DNA of 64,000 nucleotides, taken from contig NZ_BNBL01000003.1 in the NCBI RefSeq assembly GCF_014655595.1, forward strand, positions 7,877 to 71,876, read 5' to 3'. The stretch is from Streptomyces griseocarneus. Its GTDB lineage: Bacteria; Actinomycetota; Actinomycetes; Streptomycetales; Streptomycetaceae. The stretch's first letter is position 1. Every line of letters begins with the position of its first letter. This document shows, one piece after another, positions 17,697-27,323 of this stretch. The notes beneath the pieces were generated by a model. It was not told the DNA's origin and did no database searches. It worked only from the letters and a program-made list of their open reading frames with translations. The position numbers were made by a program, and so were the translations under genes.

Positions 17697-18430
17697 TGAG
17701 TGGCGGAACGTCCGTGAACTCCGTCCTCCGGCCGCGGTTGGGCTTCGGCCTGCTCGGCCCCCGGCGCGGCCGGCACGAGCTGCCGCCCGAGCAGTTCGAC
17801 GCGCTGGCCCTGCCCGTCGGTGACGACGGCGTGGTCATCGGCACCGACGCGCAGGGCGCTCCCGCCGTGCTGGGCCTCGCCCGCCCCTCGGCGTTCGGCG
17901 TCGTGCTGGTGGGCGGCGCGTGGACGGCGCAGGTCCTCGCCCTGCGCGCGGTCGGCACGGGCGCGCGGGTCGCGGTCGAGACGGGACGACGGCAGCTGTG
18001 GACCACGCTCGCGCAGGCGGCCAACGGCGGCCGGCAGTGCGTCACGCTCCACGACGTCGGCCGGGTACCGCCCCAGGGGCCGTCCGCCCACAGCCCCGTG
18101 CTCGTCGTCCGCGACTGCGGGGCACGGCCGCCGCGCGGCCGCGTCGGCGCGGCCCCCTGGCAGTCCGTCCTCACCCTCCTCCCCTACCTCGGCCCCACCA
18201 CCGGGCGCCTCATGGAGCGGGCGGATCTCGTGGGGGTGCAGCGCGTAGCGCCCGAAGAGGCCCTGCTCGTCGGCCGGACCATGAACCTTCCCGCGGACGA
18301 CGTCGAGGCGCTGTCCACCCTCCCGGACGGGGTCACGCTGTGGTGCACGCGGTCCGCCCGCACGTATGTGACCACGCGTCCGACCGAGCCGGAGACGGGC
18401 CTCCTGGGCACCGCACGACGCATGGAGTGA
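17696..18430 (+). CDS. Hypothetical protein coupled to eccE
   Basis: A 244-residue soluble protein of no family I recognise. It starts on an ATG overlapping the eccE stop by one base, so it is very likely made at a matched level and works with EccE. There are no membrane segments or nucleotide-binding motifs. Notable segments are LGFGLLGPRRGRHELPPEQF near the start and LTLLPYLGPTTGRLMERAD near residue 165. Overall it is rich in Ala, Arg and Val, with several Gly-rich turns. It could be a Streptomyces-specific accessory of the secretion complex or a domain that is fused to EccE elsewhere. Confidence 0.8.
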   Translation: MSGGTSVNSVLRPRLGFGLLGPRRGRHELPPEQFDALALPVGDDGVVIGTDAQGAPAVLGLARPSAFGVVLVGGAWTAQVLALRAVGTGARVAVETGRRQLWTTLAQAANGGRQCVTLHDVGRVPPQGPSAHSPVLVVRDCGARPPRGRVGAAPWQSVLTLLPYLGPTTGRLMERADLVGVQRVAPEEALLVGRTMNLPADDVEALSTLPDGVTLWCTRSARTYVTTRPTEPETGLLGTARRME

Positions 18431-18456
18431 CACGCGGGGAGCGGGGTGGGGCGGGC

Positions 18457-18487
18457 CTGACGCCGTGATGCGGATGACGATTAGTCT
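18457..18487 (+). promoter_or_regulatory. Possible promoter of the EspI-like gene
   Basis: CTGACG (18457-18462) and TAGTCT (18482-18487) with a 19-base spacer resemble a vegetative promoter; the predicted leader is about 130 nt. The spacer is long, so this is only a candidate. Confidence 0.35.
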
Positions 18488-18626
18488 GTATGAACGTACG
18501 CACTGGAGAACCGACGCCGGGCCTGTCGCGTGACAGCCGACGAAAAGCGGGCGTTCGGGGCGACAGGAACGGTCGGCCCCGCCGGATGACATCCATGGGC
18601 GCCGGACCACACCAGCAGGAGGCATT

Positions 18627-21600
18627 GTGAGCAGCGATCGGGACGAGATCCGCGCGGCCGGGAAGACAGCCGGCGAGGACCGGCCCGACGCCGAGCACGA
18701 ACCCGAACACACGGGCGAGTTCACCATCGATTACACGCCGCCCGCGTGGTACACGCAGACCACGACCCCGGCCACCGACCCGGCTCCGGCTCCGGCTCCG
18801 GTTGAGGAGGCGGCTCCGGCTGCCGAGGTCCCGGCCCCTTCCCCCGCTACCGGCGCGGACGAGGCGAACAGCCCCGTCGGCCCCACCCCGGAACCGGCCG
18901 CTCCGGAAGGGCCGGTGGGGGCGTGGACCCCGCCGCCGGTGCCCCAGGGGGCGCTGCCGCCGCTGCCGCCGGACTTCCCGCCCGCGATGCCGCCCGCGCC
19001 CCCGGGCGCCCCGCAGGCCGCCGCGTACGGACTGCCCCACCCGCACCCCGACGCGCAGGAGCCTTCGGCTCCCGCGGCCGAGCAGCACGAGGGCGCGCCC
19101 GGCGCGACGGACTCCCACGAGCCGACGGCTGCCGACGCGCCCGCCGCTCCGACCGGCTACGACTCCCCCGCACCGCAGGGCGGTTACGGCTACCCGCGCC
19201 CGGACGCGGCGGCCACGCCCAACCCGCCCGGCGGATACGGCCACCCCGGCCCGAGCACACCGCCCGCACCCCCGGCCGCACCGGCCTTCCCGCCCGCGCC
19301 GGCCGCCGAGACGCCTGCGGCGCCGCAGGATGCCCCGGCTCAGGCCGCCGTTCAGGCGAGCCCGGAGGTACTGGCGGTTCCGACCGCTCCCGCCGCCGAC
19401 GTGCCCGTAGCACCGCAGGAGGCGCCGGCTCAGGCGGTTCCGGCCGCTCCGGAAGCCCCGGCGCTTCCGACCGCACCGGTCGCCGAGGTGCCCGTAGCAG
19501 CGCAGGAAGCGCCGGCGACCCCCGAGGCTCCGGCTCCCGCTCCGGCCGCCCCGGCCGTCCCCTTTGCCGAGATGCCCGCGCCCCAGGAGACGCCGGCTGC
19601 GCCCGCCGCACCGCCGGCTCCCGAGGTCCCGGCCCTCCCGGCTGTTCAGGCAGCCCCGGAAGCCCCGGCTGCCGAAGCGGCCGCGCCGCAGGCCGCACCG
19701 GCGCAGGAAGTCAACGCCCCCGGCCCGTACGCCGACGCCGGCCGGCCCACGCCGACCGCCCCGGCCCCGGCACCCGCGCCGATGCCGCCCACCGCCCCGG
19801 TCGCCGACGCGCCCGCGCCCCCCACCTACGGCTACCCGGCCCCCGCCACACCGGTCGCACCCGCGCCCGAACCAGCCCCGGCCCCGGCCCCGGCCCCGGC
19901 CCCGGCCCCCGTGGGCAACCCGCCCGCGCTCTCCGGTGGTTACGGCTACCCCGCGCCCACTCCGCCCGCGCCGCAGGACGGCTACGGCTACCCGCGCCCG
20001 GACCTGACGGCCGTTCCGGCCCCGGCGCCCACCACGGCCGCCCCCGCTGCTCCGGCCCCGGCGCCGGCTCCCCAGGACGGCTACGGCTACCCGCGTCCCG
20101 ACGCGGCGGCCCCGGCCGGCTACGGCTACCCCGCCGCCCAGCCGCCCGGTGCGCTGCCCCCGGCCGTGGTGCACGGTCAGCCGGCGCCGGGACAGCCCGC
20201 GCCCGGCCCGTACGCCCCGCCGGCCGCCCACCTCCAGCCCCAGCCTCAGCCCCACGTCCAGGCCCAGCCCCACCCCGGCGTGCCTCAGCCTCAGCCCCAG
20301 CCGCAGGCCGACGGGGTGCCGCAGGAGGTGCGGGAGGCCCTGGACCGGGGGCCCTCCCTGCCCTGGACGGGGGAACAGGGTTACCCCGCCCAGCCGGTGG
20401 CCGACGACGGCGCGCCCGTCGACCCCCGCGCCGGCGGCTGGCCCACCGTGACGCCCGAGCAGCGGCAGCGGTCCGTGCACGGGGCGCCGCTCGGGTTCAC
20501 GGCGGCGGTGGAGCTGTCCTCCGAGCGGCTGCTCAAGGGCAAGCCCAAGCCGCGCAAGCAACCCAGCAACCGCTTCAAGTTCGGCGGCAAGAAGGAAGAG
20601 GCCGAGCGCCAGCGCAAGCTCGAGCTGATCCGCACGCCGGTGCTCTCGTGCTACCGGATCGCGGTGATCAGCCTCAAGGGCGGCGTCGGCAAGACGACGA
20701 CCACCACCGCGCTCGGCGCGACGCTCGCCAGCGAGCGCCAGGACAAGATCCTGGCGATCGACGCCAACCCCGACGCCGGCACCCTCGGCCGTCGCGTGCG
20801 CCGCGAAACCGGCGCGACCATCCGCGACCTGGTGCAGGCGATCCCGCACCTCAACAGCTACATGGACATCCGCCGTTACACCTCGCAGGCACCCTCCGGA
20901 CTGGAGATCATCGCCAACGACGTGGACCCGGCCGTCTCCACCACCTTCAACGACGAGGACTACCGGCGCGCCATAGACGTGCTGGGCAGGCAGTACCCGA
21001 TCATCCTCACCGACTCGGGCACCGGCCTCCTCTACAGCGCGATGCGCGGGGTGCTCGACCTCGCCGACCAGTTGATCATCATCTCGACGCCGTCCGTCGA
21101 CGGCGCGAGCAGCGCCAGCACCACCCTGGACTGGCTGGCCGCGCACGGCTACGGCGAGCTGGTCTCGCGCAGCATCACGGTGATCTCGGGCGTCCGGGAG
21201 ACCGGCAAGCTGATCAAGGTCGAGGACATCGTGTCGCACTTCGAGACCCGCTGCCGCGGCGTGGTGGTCGTGCCGTTCGACGAGCACCTGGCGACGGGCG
21301 CGGAGGTCGACCTCGAGATGATGCGGCCCAAGACCCGCGAGGCGTACTTCCACCTGTCGGCCATGGTGGCCGAGGACTTCACCCGGGCCCAGCAGCAACA
21401 GGGCCTGTACGGAGCGCCCGCGCCCCAGCAGGCCCAGCAAGTCCAGCAGGCCCAGCAGGTCCACCAGGCGCCCGCCGGGTACGCGCCGGAGGCGGCGCCC
21501 TACCCGTACGGCCAGGGCCAGCAGCAGCCCATGGCGCAGCCGGGCCCGTATCCGCAGCACCCCCAGCCGTACCCCGACCAGGCCCAGGCCCAGCCCTACC

Positions 21601-21644
21601 CCGACCAGGGCGGCTGGTCCCAGCCGCAGCCTCCCCAGCAGTAG
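18627..21644 (+). CDS. EspI-like MinD/ParA-fold ATPase with long Pro/Ala-rich N-terminus
   Basis: A 1005-residue protein. Residues ~1-620 are low-complexity Pro/Ala with at least six copies of a [13 protein letters not shown] motif and Asp/Glu at the far N-terminus. Residues ~670-915 are a SIMIBI/MinD ATPase: deviant Walker [12 protein letters not shown] (about 683), then [12 protein letters not shown] and [10 protein letters not shown]. The C-terminal ~90 residues are Gln/Pro/Tyr-rich. The layout matches mycobacterial EspI, an ESX-1-associated regulator thought to respond to ATP. The GTG at 18627 has AGGAGG upstream. It lies at the end of the secretion locus and is probably a cytoplasmic ATPase with disordered arms. 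The membrane or secretion role is inferred from context. Confidence 0.88.
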   Translation: MSSDRDEIRAAGKTAGEDRPDAEHEPEHTGEFTIDYTPPAWYTQTTTPATDPAPAPAPVEEAAPAAEVPAPSPATGADEANSPVGPTPEPAAPEGPVGAWTPPPVPQGALPPLPPDFPPAMPPAPPGAPQAAAYGLPHPHPDAQEPSAPAAEQHEGAPGATDSHEPTAADAPAAPTGYDSPAPQGGYGYPRPDAAATPNPPGGYGHPGPSTPPAPPAAPAFPPAPAAETPAAPQDAPAQAAVQASPEVLAVPTAPAADVPVAPQEAPAQAVPAAPEAPALPTAPVAEVPVAAQEAPATPEAPAPAPAAPAVPFAEMPAPQETPAAPAAPPAPEVPALPAVQAAPEAPAAEAAAPQAAPAQEVNAPGPYADAGRPTPTAPAPAPAPMPPTAPVADAPAPPTYGYPAPATPVAPAPEPAPAPAPAPAPAPVGNPPALSGGYGYPAPTPPAPQDGYGYPRPDLTAVPAPAPTTAAPAAPAPAPAPQDGYGYPRPDAAAPAGYGYPAAQPPGALPPAVVHGQPAPGQPAPGPYAPPAAHLQPQPQPHVQAQPHPGVPQPQPQPQADGVPQEVREALDRGPSLPWTGEQGYPAQPVADDGAPVDPRAGGWPTVTPEQRQRSVHGAPLGFTAAVELSSERLLKGKPKPRKQPSNRFKFGGKKEEAERQRKLELIRTPVLSCYRIAVISLKGGVGKTTTTTALGATLASERQDKILAIDANPDAGTLGRRVRRETGATIRDLVQAIPHLNSYMDIRRYTSQAPSGLEIIANDVDPAVSTTFNDEDYRRAIDVLGRQYPIILTDSGTGLLYSAMRGVLDLADQLIIISTPSVDGASSASTTLDWLAAHGYGELVSRSITVISGVRETGKLIKVEDIVSHFETRCRGVVVVPFDEHLATGAEVDLEMMRPKTREAYFHLSAMVAEDFTRAQQQQGLYGAPAPQQAQQVQQAQQVHQAPAGYAPEAAPYPYGQGQQQPMAQPGPYPQHPQPYPDQAQAQPYPDQGGWSQPQPPQQ
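19875..19909. repeat. GCCCCG hexanucleotide microsatellite (about six units)
   Basis: Five exact GCCCCG units (19875-19904) followed by a sixth imperfect unit encode alternating Pro-Ala. The complementary strand is (GGGGCC)n, a known G-quadruplex-forming pattern, in the coding region of the EspI-like gene. Confidence 0.85.
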
Positions 21645-21657
21645 CGGGAGCCGACGC

Positions 21658-21694
21658 GAAGGGCCCCGGGCGCACACAGCGCCCGGGGCCCTTC
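21658..21694. terminator. Strong bidirectional terminator
   Basis: A perfect 16-bp stem (21658-21673 with 21679-21694) and a 5-base ACACA loop lie between the convergent EspI-like and ribF stops. It closes off the secretion locus. Confidence 0.9.
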
Positions 21695-21721
21695 CGCATG
21701 TGATGCGGGCAAGCGGTGCGG

Positions 21722-22687
21722 TCAGCCGGCGACGACGGCCGCCTCGTGCGCCGCGACCATGTCGCGGGCGCGCTTCACGTCGTCCGCCATGCACTCCAGC
21801 AGTGCCTCGATGGACTCGAACTTCTCCATGCCGCGCAGGTAGGCGAGGAAGTCCACGCCCGCGTGCAGCCCGTACAGGTCGAGGCCGACGCGGTCGATGG
21901 CGTAGGCCTCCACCGTCCGCTCGGTCGCGTCGAACTGCACGTTCGTGCCCACCGAGATCGCGGCGGGCATCGACTCGCCGGCGACCGTGAGCCAGCCCGC
22001 GTACACGCCGTCCGCGGGGATCGCGGAGTGCGGCAGCGTCTCCACGTTGGCCGTGGGGAAGCCCAGCTCGCGGCCGCGCTGCGCGCCGCGCACGACGACG
22101 CCCTCGACGCGGTGCGGGCGGCCGAGGATCTCCATCGCGCCCGCGACGTCGCCCTCGGCGACCAGGCGCCGGGCCAGGGTGGAGGAGAACGGCAGCCCGC
22201 CGCCCGCCTCGCCGGAGACGAAGAGGTCGATGACCTCCACGCCGAAGTCGTAGGTGACGCCGAGCTCCTTGAGGAAGCCGACGTCGCCCGCGGCGCGGTG
22301 GCCGAAGCGGAAGTTGGGGCCCTCGACGACGAGCTTGGCGTGCAGCTTGTCGACCAGCACCTTCACCACGAAGTCGGCCGGCGACAGCTTCGAGAACTCC
22401 GCCGTGAACGGCAGGATCAGCACGGCGTCCACGCCGAGTTCCGCGATGAGCTCCGCGCGCCGGTGGTGCGGCGCCAGCAGCGGCGGGTGGCTGCCGGGGC
22501 GGACGACCTCGCTGGGGTGCGGGTCGAAGGTCACCACGACCGAGGGCACGCCGAGCTCGCGCGCCCGGTCCACGGCCCGGCCGATGATCAGTTGATGCCC
22601 GCGGTGCACGCCGTCGTACGAGCCGATGGTGACGACGCTGCGCCCCCAGTCCTGGGGGATGTCCTCCAAGCCACGCCAGCGCTGCAC
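21722..22687 (-). CDS. ribF: Bifunctional riboflavin kinase / FAD synthetase
   Basis: Makes FMN from riboflavin and then FAD. The 321 residues have an N-terminal adenylyltransferase domain (GSYDGVHRGHQ near 25-35, VVTFDPHP) and a C-terminal flavokinase domain (RGRELGFPTANVE, PADGVYAGW). The GTG at 22687 (VQRWRGLEDIP) has GAGGAG nine bases upstream and agrees with the family; the longer frame from 22774 has no support. It is the last gene of the rimP-to-ribF block and lies 52 bp downstream of the large protease/ATPase gene. No FMN-riboswitch-like leader is seen. Confidence 0.95.
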   Translation of the reverse strand: MQRWRGLEDIPQDWGRSVVTIGSYDGVHRGHQLIIGRAVDRARELGVPSVVVTFDPHPSEVVRPGSHPPLLAPHHRRAELIAELGVDAVLILPFTAEFSKLSPADFVVKVLVDKLHAKLVVEGPNFRFGHRAAGDVGFLKELGVTYDFGVEVIDLFVSGEAGGGLPFSSTLARRLVAEGDVAGAMEILGRPHRVEGVVVRGAQRGRELGFPTANVETLPHSAIPADGVYAGWLTVAGESMPAAISVGTNVQFDATERTVEAYAIDRVGLDLYGLHAGVDFLAYLRGMEKFESIEALLECMADDVKRARDMVAAHEAAVVAG

Positions 22688-22739
22688 TGTGCCCGCTCCT
22701 CGCCCGAACCCGAACCTTTGTCTGTCTGATGACGCAGGA

Positions 22740-25700
22740 CTAAGAGTGCCATGCCGGTTGGCGGCGTCCCGCATCGGCCGGTGCGGTGCCGGTCACGTCC
22801 GCTGGGTGCGTGGGATCCGATGCGCCCCCCTGACCCCTCCCACCCCCCTTCTCGCGCCCTGCCGTCAGCCGGATGCGGGCGCTCGGCCCCACCACCACGG
22901 CCCACTGCGCGGGCGCCGATTTCAGCCATCCGCGTACCTGGTCGCCGAAGACCGGCACCTCCCGGGCCAGCTGCGTCAGCCGCCGGTCGAAGCAGGCGGC
23001 CCCCTCGGGCGTGCGGGCCATCAGCAGGCCGGTGCGGTGGACGAGGTCGCGGGTGCGGGCCTCGGTGCGCTCGGCGGCACCCGCCGCCACCGCCCTCAGC
23101 AGCGCGTCGAGGACGGTGACGTCCTGCTCGTACGGCCCGTACTCCTCCCGCTCCATCAGCACCTCGAGCAACTCCTGGCGCAGGGGCCGGGAGACCGGGG
23201 TGCCGGGGTCCGCGAGGACGGGCGCCAGGGCGCGACGGACCTGGGCGGGCCGGGTGCGCAGCAGGTCCACGACGAGCGGGAAGAGCACGGAACGGGCGGC
23301 GGGGCCGTCCTCCAGGCGGCGGTCGACGAACGCGGCGGCGTTCTCCGCTCCCTCCGGGCGGTGCTCGACGTGCTCCCGCACGAGATCGGCGACCCGGCGG
23401 GCGAGGGCCGGGGCGGAGACCTCGGAGAGCGTGCGCAGCACGGCGGCGGGCCGGTCCCCCGGCTCGTACAGCCGGGCGCGGAAGGCGGCCAGCACGGGCT
23501 CGGAGTGGGTGGTCAGGGCCGGGGCGAGGACCTCGGGCGGCAGATGGGGGTCGCCGGCCGCGAACCGGCCGAGGGCCTGCGGCAGGTGCCGGGCACGGGT
23601 GCCGGGGTCGCGGACGAGCAGGGCGAGCGCGGTGCCGTGCAGGGCGCCCTCGGCGGGGCGGGCCAGCAGGGCGAGCGCGGAGAAGCGCAGCAGCTCGCGG
23701 TCGGCGTCCGTGGTGACGTGCGGCGCGGTCCGCAGTCCGTACGCGGCGGCGGCCACATGGCGCTCGACGCGCTCGTCGTGCGCCCAGCGGTCCACGGCCC
23801 GGCAGAGCGCGGACGGCTCGTCCTCGGCGAGGGCGGCCAGCAGCTCGTCGGCCCGGGGGTGGCCGGCCTGCACGAGCGCCTCGGCGAGGTCGTCGATGGC
23901 CCGCCTGCGGTGGGTGTGCAGCAGCGCCTGGGCGGCGGTGGCCACCGTGGGCCGGACGCGGGCGGCGTCGGGAGCGGTCTGCAGCGGCCGCTCGTCGGTG
24001 AACCAGCGGCAGAGCAGGGGCTGCGCCGCGCAGGGATGGTCCGCCAGCAGGGTCGCGACGGCGGTCAGGAAGCGGTCCGCCTGGGGCGGGGCGACGGGCC
24101 CGGGCGCCTCCTCCGTACCCGCCGGGGCGGGAGTGCGGGCCGTCGTGGCACCTCGCGTCTGGCCGGGTACGTGCGGGAGCGGTCCGCCCCGGGAGGTGCC
24201 GGGACCGGGCGCCTGCCCGGCCTCCGGCTGCCTGCCGGGGCCCGTCGGCCCGGCGGCCGCCCGGGTCGCCCCGGAGCGTGGCTTTCCGGCGCCGCGCCGG
24301 CGGCCGGGCACCCGGCCGACCACGGGCTCGCGGCTCCGAGCGGAGCCGGCGGAGTCCCCGGAGTCCCCGGCCCGGGAGGGGTCGTCCTCGTGCCGCGCCT
24401 GACCCGGCACGCGCGCCGCCGTCCCGGCCTCGCCCTCCCCGTCCGCCCTGGTCTCCCCGTCATCGAGGTCGTCGGCGTCCGCGCCGAGCACACGTGCCGC
24501 GGCGTCCTCCTCCGCCGGCTCGGGCCGCCCCGGGCGGACGGCACCGGCCGGCGCTCCGGGCGTCCCCTCGCCCCGGTCCGCGGCGGTGTCCGACACGGCG
24601 TCGTGCCGCTCGCCGACGAGGCCGGCCGCACCGGCGCCGACGCCCCCGTCGAGGTCCCACTCGACATCGACCCACCCGCCGGCGTCGCCGTCCGCTCCGG
24701 AGCCGGCCGCCCCGGAGTCCACCGCCCCGGCCTCGTCCGACGCCCCGCCGACGGCCGCCCGGTCCGGGACCGCCGCCCGCCCCGCGCCCGCCGGCAGCGC
24801 GGCGTCCTCCGCGCCCCCGTCCAGGGCGTCGGGGGCCTCCTCGGCCGCCGCCGCGCCCGGAGGCGGGCCGTCGGCCGGGAGGAGGATGCGCAGGAGCTCG
24901 AGCCGGTCGGCGAGGCCGAGCGGGACGCGGCGCCAGAACCACGGGCCGAACTCGGCGAGGCCGCCCAGCTCGGGGGCCGCCTCGCCGTCGAAGCCGCCGA
25001 CGGCGACCGAGCGGGCGGTGACGCGCTCGGCGAGCAGCCGCAGCACGCCGAGGTAGGGCGTGGCGTCGGGGACCCGCAGCAGCGTCTCGCCGAGCAGGTG
25101 GGCGGCCCACCAGGAGGGGTCGCCGAGCGGGCGGCCGGCGCCCTCCTCCTTGGCCTCGGCCTCCGCCGTCCGCTGGGAGAGCGTCTCGACGGCGTGGACG
25201 AGGGCGCTGAGGCGGCGGGAGAGCTCGGTCGGCCCCGACCGGCGGGCCAGCAGCAGCATCGCCTGCAGCACGGGCCCGATGCGGTGCCGCGGCACGGGCA
25301 GCGGCCGGGGCGGCTCCGCCGGGGCGCCGCGCTTGCGGCGGCGGGACGCGCGGGCCCGCGCGGCGCCGGTGGAGCCGGGCGGGGGCGGTACGTGGCCCCC
25401 GGGCACGGGCATGGGGCCGCCGCCGGCGCGCGAGGGCAGGCGGACGGCGGCCTCGGCGGGCGGGCCCTCCGGTTCGTACCAGCGGTGGACCAGCGCGTGC
25501 AGGGCGGCGTCGAGGTCGAGGTGGGTGCCCTGCAGCCAGTCGGCGAACTCCTCGTGGGCGAAGCGGTAGCCGGAGCCGGCCGGGACGAGCAGGCCTTCGG
25601 TCAGGACGGCGGACGCCCAGCCCGTGCGCCAGGGGAACAGCTCCTCGAACGCCTCCCGCTCGAGCTCCCCCTGCCCGGGTCCCAGGCAGCGCCGGGCCGC

Positions 25701-27323
25701 CTCGTGGACCTGGCCGGCGACCCGGGCGGCGAGCCTGCGGACCGCGGCGCCGCGCAGCGGCGGCCTGCGGGCGGCGGCGAGCCGGACGGCGATGCGCAGG
25801 CAGACCAGGTCGAGGTGGGCGGCGAACACGCCCCAGCGGTCGGGGGCCGCCTCGCCGTCGCCGCCGGCGCCTTCCGTGCCGTCCGGGAGCGCGGCCCGGA
25901 CCTCGGCGAGCAGCCGGAGGGCCAGGGGGTGGCCCGCGTCGGCGGGGTCGATGGCCTCCGGCGGGATGCCGTAGGACGCGCGCGCCTCGGCGGCCTGGCC
26001 GGGGGTCAGTGCGGGCAGGCGCGAGCAGGGCGGCAGGGCCCGCGGCCCCGGCGCGGACGGCAGGCCGCAGGGGCCGTGGAGGGCGTGCGGGGGGAAGAGC
26101 GCGCCGGCGCTCTCCCAGTGCTCGGGGCGGCAGGCCACGATCAGGCGGGCGGCGTTGGCCTCGAGCCACTTGGCGGTGGCGGCCGTCCAGGCGGGCAGGG
26201 CGTGGGCGAGGACGGGCGGCATCTCCTCGGGCCCGTCGAGGAGGACGAGCAGGGGACGGCCCACGCGGCGGGCCAGCTCGGCGACGGCCTCCGGGGTGGC
26301 GGCCGAGGTGTCGCCGACGGTGCCCGCGGCGCCCGCCGAGGCGGTGACGATCCGCCCGGCGGCGGCGAGGGCGCGCTCGAGGGCGTCGCGCACGCTCTCG
26401 TCGCCCACGCACAGGTCGGCGCCGCGCAGCCAGAGGGTGGGGGCGGGCTCGGCGCCGCGCGCCCGGCGCCAGGCCAGCGCGCCGAGCTCCGTGGTGCGGC
26501 CCGTGCCGGGGTCGCCGACGAGTCCGAGGACATAGGCCCGGCCGCCCGGGTCGGTCTCCTCGACGTCCAGGAAGCGGGCGAACGCGCGCTCGGTCTCCGG
26601 GCGCTCCACGGGGTCGCGCCAGACGCGCGGGGTGACGACCGAGCCCAGGGCGGTGGCGGTCAGCTGCAGCGCGCCGGCGAGGTTGAGGTCGGGGCCGAAC
26701 GCCGGGACGCTGGCGTCGTTGCGGTGCAGCAGCTGGGCCAGCGGCCCCTCCGGGTCGGCCGCGGCGGCCGCGCGCAGGGGGATCGCGAAGCCGGCGGCCC
26801 GGCGGTCGGCCTGCAGCGCGGTACCGAGGACGGCGATGACGGCCCCGCCGGCGGCGTCGAACACGGGCCCGCCGGTGGCCTCCTCGCCCAGGCGCAGCCC
26901 GGCGCGCTCGGACAGCGACAGCTCCAGCGCGGCCCCGAGCAGGTGGAAGCGGTCGGTGGCGGTGTAGGTGACGGGGACGTCGCCGATGATGCGGGCGTTG
27001 TGCCAGCGCCCGGCGCGCAGCCGTACGTCCGTGCCGCCCTCGACGCGCTCGGCCGCCGCGACCGGCAGCGGGGGCACGCTCAGGCCCTCGGTACGCACCA
27101 GGGCGAGGTCGTATTCGGGCAGCGGTGTGACGTCGTCGGAGGAGACGACGCAGGTCAGCTCGCCGTGGGCGTGCAGGACCAGGCGGGCGAGGCCGTCGAC
27201 CGCCTCATGGCTGGTGATCAAAGTGCCGCGGTCGTCGGCGAGGAATCCCGTACCCCGCGCGCGACCGGCTAGGTCGCGGATGCGTACCAGCGACACTTCG
27301 GCATCGGTCCGCCGACCGTTCAT
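22740..27323 (-). CDS. Trypsin-like domain fused to STAND-like P-loop NTPase and helical repeats
   Basis: A 1527-residue protein between truB and ribF. Residues ~10-190 read as a chymotrypsin-fold domain: H39 (ITSHEAV), D72 (EYDLALVR) and EEATGGPV, in which Thr150 replaces the nucleophilic Ser of GxSGGP. Residues ~240-620 are a P-loop NTPase with GDPGTGRTTEL (270-280) and RPLLVLLDGPEE, ending in a winged-helix-like YRFAHEEFADWLQG. An acidic/Pro-rich low-complexity insert (~810-1090) is followed by ~400 residues of Leu/Ala-rich helices, HEAT/ARM-like. No signal peptide or membrane helix is evident. The ATG at 27323 has GGGAGG eleven bases upstream. The domain order (protease, NTPase, repeat sensor) resembles STAND sensors with protease effectors. 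Its role is unknown; catalysis is doubtful unless Thr works. Confidence 0.8.
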   Translation of the reverse strand: MNGRRTDAEVSLVRIRDLAGRARGTGFLADDRGTLITSHEAVDGLARLVLHAHGELTCVVSSDDVTPLPEYDLALVRTEGLSVPPLPVAAAERVEGGTDVRLRAGRWHNARIIGDVPVTYTATDRFHLLGAALELSLSERAGLRLGEEATGGPVFDAAGGAVIAVLGTALQADRRAAGFAIPLRAAAAADPEGPLAQLLHRNDASVPAFGPDLNLAGALQLTATALGSVVTPRVWRDPVERPETERAFARFLDVEETDPGGRAYVLGLVGDPGTGRTTELGALAWRRARGAEPAPTLWLRGADLCVGDESVRDALERALAAAGRIVTASAGAAGTVGDTSAATPEAVAELARRVGRPLLVLLDGPEEMPPVLAHALPAWTAATAKWLEANAARLIVACRPEHWESAGALFPPHALHGPCGLPSAPGPRALPPCSRLPALTPGQAAEARASYGIPPEAIDPADAGHPLALRLLAEVRAALPDGTEGAGGDGEAAPDRWGVFAAHLDLVCLRIAVRLAAARRPPLRGAAVRRLAARVAGQVHEAARRCLGPGQGELEREAFEELFPWRTGWASAVLTEGLLVPAGSGYRFAHEEFADWLQGTHLDLDAALHALVHRWYEPEGPPAEAAVRLPSRAGGGPMPVPGGHVPPPPGSTGAARARASRRRKRGAPAEPPRPLPVPRHRIGPVLQAMLLLARRSGPTELSRRLSALVHAVETLSQRTAEAEAKEEGAGRPLGDPSWWAAHLLGETLLRVPDATPYLGVLRLLAERVTARSVAVGGFDGEAAPELGGLAEFGPWFWRRVPLGLADRLELLRILLPADGPPPGAAAAEEAPDALDGGAEDAALPAGAGRAAVPDRAAVGGASDEAGAVDSGAAGSGADGDAGGWVDVEWDLDGGVGAGAAGLVGERHDAVSDTAADRGEGTPGAPAGAVRPGRPEPAEEDAAARVLGADADDLDDGETRADGEGEAGTAARVPGQARHEDDPSRAGDSGDSAGSARSREPVVGRVPGRRRGAGKPRSGATRAAAGPTGPGRQPEAGQAPGPGTSRGGPLPHVPGQTRGATTARTPAPAGTEEAPGPVAPPQADRFLTAVATLLADHPCAAQPLLCRWFTDERPLQTAPDAARVRPTVATAAQALLHTHRRRAIDDLAEALVQAGHPRADELLAALAEDEPSALCRAVDRWAHDERVERHVAAAAYGLRTAPHVTTDADRELLRFSALALLARPAEGALHGTALALLVRDPGTRARHLPQALGRFAAGDPHLPPEVLAPALTTHSEPVLAAFRARLYEPGDRPAAVLRTLSEVSAPALARRVADLVREHVEHRPEGAENAAAFVDRRLEDGPAARSVLFPLVVDLLRTRPAQVRRALAPVLADPGTPVSRPLRQELLEVLMEREEYGPYEQDVTVLDALLRAVAAGAAERTEARTRDLVHRTGLLMARTPEGAACFDRRLTQLAREVPVFGDQVRGWLKSAPAQWAVVVGPSARIRLTAGREKGGGRGQGGASDPTHPADVTGTAPADAGRRQPAWHS

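Noticed and set aside
21722..22760. FMN riboswitch upstream of ribF
   Set aside because: The 52-bp gap and the end of the preceding gene show no conserved riboswitch core.
22626..27272. Plus-strand open frame of ~1550 codons
   Set aside because: Antisense to the trypsin/STAND gene; no motif, no start site, and codon positions lack the G/C third-base pattern of a real gene.
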